A DNA stretch of 64,000 nucleotides from Fimbriimonadaceae bacterium (GTDB taxonomy: Bacteria > Armatimonadota > Fimbriimonadia > Fimbriimonadales > Fimbriimonadaceae). A model generated the notes under the pieces. It did no database searches and was not told the origin of the DNA. It worked only from the letters and a program-made list of their open reading frames with translations. The translations under genes were made by a program, and so were the position numbers. Location of the stretch: positions 1,863,362-1,927,361 of the forward strand of contig CP075364.1 in NCBI GenBank assembly GCA_019454105.1, given 5' to 3'. Shown here piece after piece: positions 59,553-64,000 of the stretch (position 1 is the stretch's first letter; each line of letters begins with the position of its first letter).

Positions 59553-59593
59553 CCAAATGGACGCGGCGAGTGTGCCCGTCAGCGGCCTAGGGC

Positions 59594-59599
59594 TACAAT
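59594..59599 (+). promoter_or_regulatory. Probable leaderless -10 element of the dprE1-like gene
   Basis: TACAAT ends 9 bases before the ATG at 59609, favouring that start over the GTG at 59600. Confidence 0.45.
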
Positions 59600-59608
59600 G
59601 TGCCGCCA

Positions 59609-60970
59609 ATGACTCCTGAGAGAGCGGACGGACTCGCGGTCAAGCGGCTTGAGGGCCTTTCCGGTTGGGGAAGGCACCCTTTGGCCGCTTGCTCAGCCGT
59701 GAGGCCGGAGCGGCACCGTGACCTACTGGCTGTTCAAGGACCCCGATTGGCCAGGGGCCGGGGCAGGTCATACGGAGACGCGGCCCTTCGATCTGACGGG
59801 ACAGTCGTCCTCACCGAGAGACTCGACCGCTTCTTGGAGTTCGACGAGACAACGGGGATCCTGAGGGCTGAATCGGGGGCCACCCTGAAGGACGTGATCG
59901 ACGCGTTCTTGCCTCAAGGTTGGTTCTTGCCGGTCACACCCGGAACGCAATATTGCTCGCTTGGGGGTTGTTTGGCCGCCGACGTCCATGGGAAGAACCA
60001 TCACAGGGCCGGGACGTTTTCGGCCCATGTAGCCGGATGCGGGCTTGTGCTGGCCTCTGGGGAGCGAGTCGTTTGCGGGCCAGAAGAACGCCCAGAGCTG
60101 TACTGGGCTACTGCAGGAGGCATGGGTCTCACCGGGATCATCGACGAGGTCGCGCTCCGCCTCCAACGGGTCGAGTCCGCTTACCTGAAAGTCAAACATC
60201 AAAAGGCGCCCGATCTGGCGACTGCGGTCCGACTCTTGTCCGATCCCGCCCACGATGCGACTTACACGGTGGCATGGATCGATTGCTTGGCCACTGGCTC
60301 GTCTCTTGGCCGGGGGGTCTTCATGGCTGGCGAGCACGCCGCCCAGCACGAAGTCTCGCTCCGCTTCGGCAATCCGAAGAGTTGCAAGCCAAAACGTCAG
60401 AAGAGGCTCCCGTTCGACCTGCCCGCTTGGGCCCTCAACCCGGTGACAGTGCGGCTCTTCAACTCGGCATACTATGCTGCGCAGGGCTCGAAGGGCACCT
60501 TCGTCAGCCGATACGATAGTTTCTTCTATCCCCTGGACGGCGTCTTGGACTGGAACCGGCTCTATGGCAAGAGAGGGTTCGTCCAGTACCAATATGTGTT
60601 GCCGACGGCGGTCGCCGAAGAGGGCACGGCCGAGATTCTGGGCCGGCTGAGCCATTCGAAGCGCGCCTCCTTCTTGGCCGTCCTCAAGCGGTTCGGGCCC
60701 CAAGGGCCCGGCATGCTCTCCTTCCCAATGGAGGGATTGACCCTCGCCCTCGACATCCCGGTCTCTCCCGGCTTGTTCGAACTCCTTGACGAACTGGACG
60801 GCATCGTCATGAAACTCGGCGGAAGGGTCTATCTCGCGAAGGATTCTCGAACGGGCCGTGAGGTTTTCAAGGCCGGATATCCGCGCTTGGAGGAGTTTCT
60901 GGCCATTCGACGGAGCGTCGATCCTGAAGGGCTGTTCTCGAGCGACCTTGCCAGGAGGCTTGGGATCTGA
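59609..60970 (+). CDS. FAD-dependent oxidoreductase similar to DprE1
   Basis: A 453-residue flavoenzyme resembling decaprenylphosphoryl-ribose 2'-oxidase. The FAD-binding region reads ARGRGRSYGDAALRSD and PGTQYCSLGGCLAADVHGKN (family PGT-GG-H pattern), followed by AGGMGLTGIIDEVALRL and the C-terminal LAKDSRTGREVFKAGYPRLE. The residue that aligns with the benzothiazinone-target Cys of mycobacterial DprE1 appears to be Ala (EGLTLALDIPV). With the SDR gene next door it may epimerise a polyprenyl-linked or other sugar; the substrate is unknown. Confidence 0.87.
   Translation: MTPERADGLAVKRLEGLSGWGRHPLAACSAVRPERHRDLLAVQGPRLARGRGRSYGDAALRSDGTVVLTERLDRFLEFDETTGILRAESGATLKDVIDAFLPQGWFLPVTPGTQYCSLGGCLAADVHGKNHHRAGTFSAHVAGCGLVLASGERVVCGPEERPELYWATAGGMGLTGIIDEVALRLQRVESAYLKVKHQKAPDLATAVRLLSDPAHDATYTVAWIDCLATGSSLGRGVFMAGEHAAQHEVSLRFGNPKSCKPKRQKRLPFDLPAWALNPVTVRLFNSAYYAAQGSKGTFVSRYDSFFYPLDGVLDWNRLYGKRGFVQYQYVLPTAVAEEGTAEILGRLSHSKRASFLAVLKRFGPQGPGMLSFPMEGLTLALDIPVSPGLFELLDELDGIVMKLGGRVYLAKDSRTGREVFKAGYPRLEEFLAIRRSVDPEGLFSSDLARRLGI
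60953..60969 (+). promoter_or_regulatory. Shine-Dalgarno AGGAGG that defines a CTG start
   Basis: Consensus AGGAGG (60953-60958) lies 8 bases before CTG at 60967. No ATG, GTG or TTG occurs in this frame between the stop at 60925 and the ATG at 61024. Confidence 0.7.
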
Positions 60971-61713
60971 GCGACAAGGGTGCAGTCCTGATCCTCGGAG
61001 CGACTTCGGGCATCGCTCGGCCGATGGCTTTGGAACTCGCCAAGCGCGGACACCCCGTGTACCTGGCTGGTCGTGACCAAGAAGAGCTCGCCCGCACCGC
61101 AAGCGATCTTCAACTTCGATCGGGAGCGCCCGTCTGGGTAGGAGAGTTTGATGCGGGCCGCCCCGACCTCCATTCAGTCTATTTCGAGGAGGCCAGAGTC
61201 GCTTGCGGAAAGATCGAGGGAGTCGTCTTGGCCTTTGGATATCTCGGAGACCAAGGACGGGCTGAGCAGGAGCCTGACGAGGCGCGCCGCATCATGGAGG
61301 CGAACTACAACGGGGCCGTCTCGATCCTCCTTGTGGCGGCGAACTACCTGGAGGCCGAGGGAGCGGGATGGATCGTGGCCCTTGGCTCAGTGTCCGGCGA
61401 CCGAGGAAGGCAAAGCAACTACATCTATGGTTCTGCCAAGGCTGGAACAGCCGTCTTCCTTCAGGGCCTTCGGTCACGGCTTTTCAAGTCAGGCGTCCAC
61501 GTCATGACGGTCAAGCCTGGGCCCGTGGACACAGGAATGACCTTTGGCATGGAAGGGCTGCCGCTCCTGGCCCAGCCGGATGCCGTCTCTCGGGCGATCT
61601 TGAACGCTTTGGACAAACGCCAGGACGTTGTCTACGTGCCCTGGCCTTGGCGACTCATCATGGCCGTCTTGCGGGCGGTACCGGAGAAGCTGTTCAAAAG
61701 AACCTCGATCTAA
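60967..61713 (+). CDS. Short-chain dehydrogenase, DprE2-like, with a probable CTG start
   Basis: A 248-residue SDR. Its nucleotide loop LILGATSGIARPMALELAKR is complete only if translation begins upstream of the first ATG (61024). CTG at 60967, which overlaps the preceding TGA (CTGA) and has AGGAGG 8 bases before it, is the only fitting start. The catalytic Tyr and Lys are in NYIYGSAKAG, with Ser in LGSVSGDRG. Coupled to the DprE1-like gene, it probably reduces the keto intermediate in a two-step epimerisation. The C-terminus has a hydrophobic/basic patch (PWPWRLIMAVLRAVPEKLFK). Confidence 0.85.
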   Translation: MSDKGAVLILGATSGIARPMALELAKRGHPVYLAGRDQEELARTASDLQLRSGAPVWVGEFDAGRPDLHSVYFEEARVACGKIEGVVLAFGYLGDQGRAEQEPDEARRIMEANYNGAVSILLVAANYLEAEGAGWIVALGSVSGDRGRQSNYIYGSAKAGTAVFLQGLRSRLFKSGVHVMTVKPGPVDTGMTFGMEGLPLLAQPDAVSRAILNALDKRQDVVYVPWPWRLIMAVLRAVPEKLFKRTSI

Positions 61714-61759
61714 GTCGGCCCAACACGTGCCCCTGGAAACTGGGAATGAGACCCTTGGC

Positions 61760-61776
61760 CACTTTTTAGCAAAGTG
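61760..61776 (+). other. Small hairpin in the leader of the chemoreceptor gene
   Basis: CACTTT pairs with AAAGTG around TTAGC, in the 129-base gap after the SDR gene. No T-run follows. It may be a weak terminator or just a leader fold. Confidence 0.3.
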
Positions 61777-61842
61777 TGAGGAATGCCACGAGGAGGGCCG
61801 ATCATTTCTCCAGACCCACCAGGTTTCAGGAGGTTCATAAAA

Positions 61843-63771
61843 ATGAGCTGGCTAAAAAACACGACTTACCGCACGAGGTTGATACTTGGCTTTGCCACGA
61901 TCGGCGTCCTTTTGGGCATGACCGCGTTCTTCGCACTCACAGCGTTCAACAGGATCAAGACCGAGGTCTACGACTTGACCCACCATCAGATGGTGATGCT
62001 TGAGGAGTCCGTCGGTGTTCTTGCTAATGTCAGGGGCACTGAACTGGCGTTGCTCGGCAGCTTGAACAGCGACCTCTCGAAGGAGGAAAGGGCTTCCAAG
62101 CGAGAACGGAGGCTCAAGTACTGGGCAGACGCCCAAGAATCGATTGCCGCTATTGCCCCAACTTTGGAGTCGGCGAAAGCCAAGGAGCTCTATCAAGAAC
62201 TTCAGTCCGCCTTTGAGGCGTATGGGGCCAGATTGAAGCAGATCGACTCTGTCGCTCAGAGCCAGTCTTTGAAGGCTGCCAGCAACTTGGCAGTGTCAAA
62301 GGCGGGACTCGAGTCCTATGATCTGGTGGTCGACAAATCGGAAGCCATCTCGGATTACTCCAAGGCCGCGAGCCACAAAGGGCGCGACATGGTCGAGGCT
62401 GATATCAGGTCAAGCACCAACTTGATCATCATTGCGGTCGCAGTGGCATTTGCTATCGCCACGATTGTTGCAGTGTGGATCATCAAGACCCTCACAGCCG
62501 GACTGAATGGCCTCAAGGCCACAGTTGCGAAGCTGGCCGAGGGAGACCTCCGGGAGCGGGGCAACGTCGCGGGCAAGGACGAGGTCTCGCAGACAGCTGC
62601 CGCCCTGAACTCGGCGTTGGACCAGTTGGAGCACGCTGTCGGAAGCGCCCAGTCGGCCGCCAACGTCACCGTCAATTCGGCTCAAGAATTGGCCTCGGCA
62701 GCCGACCAAGTCGGCCAGTCGATCCAGCAGGTCGCCGAAGGAGCCACCCGGACGAGCCAGCTGATGGCTGACACGAGCGACCAGACCAACCGGCTTGGCC
62801 AGTCGATCGACGAGGTCGCGGCCGGCGCTTCCCGCACGGCGACCATGCTCGAGGCGACCGCTGGCGCTCTTTCCAAGATGACGTCCCAAATGAACTCGGC
62901 TTCCAAGCAAGCCGAGAACACGGCCACCAGTGCCGGACGGGTCTCGGAGGTCGCTCTTCAGGGGGCCGAAAGCGTCGAAAAGTGCGTCGAAGGCATGGCC
63001 CGCATCAAGGCGACTACCGAGTCGGTCACGGAATCGATCACCCAGCTCGAACAGGCTTCTGGAAGGATCAATGCGATCGTCGAGGCTATCGACGACATCG
63101 CCGCCCAGACTAATCTTCTCGCCCTCAACGCGGCCATTGAGGCGGCTCGGGCCGGTGAACACGGTCGCGGCTTCGCGGTCGTCGCTGAAGAGGTGCGCAA
63201 GCTCGCCGAGCGGTCAAGCAGTCAGACCAAGGAGATCGCGGACATCATCTCGAACATCCAGAACCTGACTCAAGAGGCCGTCCGGGCCACGACCGAAGGA
63301 CGCGAGGAAGTCGAGTCCGGAGCCGAACTCGTTACGGTCGCCGGTCAGGCCCTGAAGCAGATCCGCGAGTCGGTCATGGAGACTGTCGACCAGATCACGA
63401 GTCTGGCCCAAACCGCTCAGGAGCTCAACCAGGCTTCGAGCAAGACGATGCAGGACGTCGAAGAGCTGAGCGCCATCGCCCAGCAGACGACGGCCGCCAC
63501 CCAAACCATGGCTCAGGCCAGCGGCGCCGTGGTGAGCGGTGTCCACGAAGTCTCCGCCGTGAGCCAAGAAAACGCGGCCGCGACCGAAGAGGTCTCCGCC
63601 GCCACGGAAGAGACCAGCGCCACCGTCGAAGAGATGGTCGCCAGCACTCAGTCTCTGGCCGCCACGGCCCGAGAAATGGGCGAGATGATGAGCCAGTTCA
63701 AGGTGAACTATCCGTCCCAGGTCAACCTGAGCGTCCAGCCGGGACAGAACGGTCAGCGCAAGGCAGCCTGA
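61843..63771 (+). CDS. Methyl-accepting chemotaxis protein
   Basis: A 642-residue transmembrane chemoreceptor. Helix 1 ([20 protein letters not shown]) and helix 2 ([20 protein letters not shown]) flank a four-helix-bundle sensor of about 165 residues, then a HAMP domain and the long signalling coiled coil. The hairpin tip, which binds CheA/CheW, reads [20 protein letters not shown] and [18 protein letters not shown]. No CheR-docking pentapeptide is seen at the Gln/Gly-rich end. AGGAGG lies 8 bases before the ATG. It may signal through the CheW at 38.2 kb. Confidence 0.95.
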   Translation: MSWLKNTTYRTRLILGFATIGVLLGMTAFFALTAFNRIKTEVYDLTHHQMVMLEESVGVLANVRGTELALLGSLNSDLSKEERASKRERRLKYWADAQESIAAIAPTLESAKAKELYQELQSAFEAYGARLKQIDSVAQSQSLKAASNLAVSKAGLESYDLVVDKSEAISDYSKAASHKGRDMVEADIRSSTNLIIIAVAVAFAIATIVAVWIIKTLTAGLNGLKATVAKLAEGDLRERGNVAGKDEVSQTAAALNSALDQLEHAVGSAQSAANVTVNSAQELASAADQVGQSIQQVAEGATRTSQLMADTSDQTNRLGQSIDEVAAGASRTATMLEATAGALSKMTSQMNSASKQAENTATSAGRVSEVALQGAESVEKCVEGMARIKATTESVTESITQLEQASGRINAIVEAIDDIAAQTNLLALNAAIEAARAGEHGRGFAVVAEEVRKLAERSSSQTKEIADIISNIQNLTQEAVRATTEGREEVESGAELVTVAGQALKQIRESVMETVDQITSLAQTAQELNQASSKTMQDVEELSAIAQQTTAATQTMAQASGAVVSGVHEVSAVSQENAAATEEVSAATEETSATVEEMVASTQSLAATAREMGEMMSQFKVNYPSQVNLSVQPGQNGQRKAA

Positions 63772-63785
63772 ACAGGAAAAAATCC

Positions 63786-63812
63786 TTCGGCCGGGCGAAC
63801 AGCCCGGCCGAA
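63786..63812 (+). terminator. Strong hairpin after the chemoreceptor gene
   Basis: An 11-base-pair stem TTCGGCCGGGC / GCCCGGCCGAA with loop GAACA, preceded by an A-run. There is no T-run on the plus strand. Confidence 0.6.
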
Positions 63813-63828
63813 CCATCGGGTCGCGCGG

Positions 63829-63834
63829 TAGCCT
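63829..63834 (+). promoter_or_regulatory. Probable leaderless -10 element of the M20 amidohydrolase
   Basis: TAGCCT ends 6 bases before the GTG at 63841. Confidence 0.45.
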
Positions 63835-63840
63835 CGCCGC

Positions 63841-64000
63841 GTGACCCGAAACTTTGTCGAAAGCGACCTGGACTACCTGAAAGGTTTCCGGCGAGAGCTC
63901 CACCAACATCCGGAACTCATGTACGAGGAGCACTGGACAGCCCAGCGGATCCGGGAAGAACTCGATCAGACAGGGGTCGCATATGTGGGGGGTCTGGCAG
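63841..64000 (+). CDS. M20 family amidohydrolase (partial, runs off the right edge)
   Basis: Only the first 53 residues are in the window. The start FRRELHQHPELMYEEHWTAQ is the hallmark N-terminus of hippurate hydrolase / N-acyl-amino-acid deacetylases of M20 subfamily D. The metal-binding region lies beyond the edge. It starts with GTG, 6 bases after a TAGCCT hexamer, and follows a strong hairpin, so it forms a new transcription unit. Confidence 0.85.
   Translation, partial: MTRNFVESDLDYLKGFRRELHQHPELMYEEHWTAQRIREELDQTGVAYVGGLA

Noticed and set aside
59768-61102. 444-codon minus-strand open frame under the dprE1-like gene
   Set aside because: It is antisense to a gene with clear FAD-binding motifs and is itself motif-free.
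61714-61842. Possible c-di-GMP riboswitch before the chemoreceptor
   Set aside because: Only a 6-base-pair hairpin is present. The conserved GEMM core and tetraloop receptor are not found.
1-64000. CRISPR arrays, insertion sequences, prophage genes, rRNA
   Set aside because: No regularly spaced direct repeats, transposase, integrase, phage structural genes or rRNA-like sequence were seen on either strand.

Overview
The window comes from a GC-rich, diderm, type-IV-piliated bacterium, most likely an armatimonadote of the Fimbriimonadia kind. This placement is inferred from gene content and no database search was run. Supporting features are an lptC-lptA-lptB-lptF operon (an outer membrane with exported lipopolysaccharide) followed by a DUF3084 coiled-coil gene and a YqgF/RuvX-type gene, an IspD-IspF fusion, several pseudopilins, a CheW and a chemoreceptor, and very tight packing. 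No rRNA, insertion sequence, prophage or CRISPR array was seen. No gene-free stretch exceeds about 300 bases.

Layout. 1-9.3 kb: a partial D-Ala-D-Ala carboxypeptidase, tRNA-Cys, an orphan OppD-type ATPase, an S9 peptidase, pyrophosphatase, an M20 dipeptidase, galactokinase with a small LuxR-type protein, ComF, and the ribosome hibernation factor. 9.3-19 kb: ispDF with a PIN/TRAM protein and a transglutaminase-like protein, topA, and recG with a rhodanese. 19.1-23.7 kb: a three-gene pseudopilin operon and scpAB. 23.9-32.3 kb: an FMN reductase, argS, pilB, pyrG, and a CBS-DUF1385 / secG / phosphoesterase operon. 32.4-39.8 kb: a Tat-type phosphoesterase, a Fic protein with an operator-like array, pdxS, an acetyltransferase, a cyclic-nucleotide-binding protein, proline dehydrogenase, tmk, cheW, and a secreted two-domain protein. 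39.8-46 kb: a seven-gene rlmN-lpt-DUF3084-yqgF operon. 46.2-50.3 kb: an accessory-looking region. 50.5-64 kb: lpdA, a LuxR-type regulator, pxpBAC, dut, a zinc-ribbon/TPR protein, purA, fabI, a universal stress protein, a DprE1/DprE2-like pair, a chemoreceptor, and the start of an M20 amidohydrolase.

The best candidate for an undescribed system is at 46.2-50.3 kb. Two cassettes each encode a small secreted protein with exactly eight cysteines followed by a pseudopilin. Each starts just behind a long G-tract (16 G, and G6-A-G8) that abuts a -10-like hexamer. Length changes in the tract would alter promoter spacing, so phase-variable expression is a reasonable hypothesis. The second cassette continues, with overlapping start and stop codons, into two small membrane proteins. 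The first is followed by an in-frame 21-codon tryptophan-rich microORF and a terminator-like hairpin.

Two window-wide habits also stand out. Many genes that open a transcription unit have a TANNNT hexamer only 6-9 bases before the start codon and no Shine-Dalgarno sequence, which suggests leaderless mRNAs. Most convergent gene pairs interlock their stop codons within four bases.
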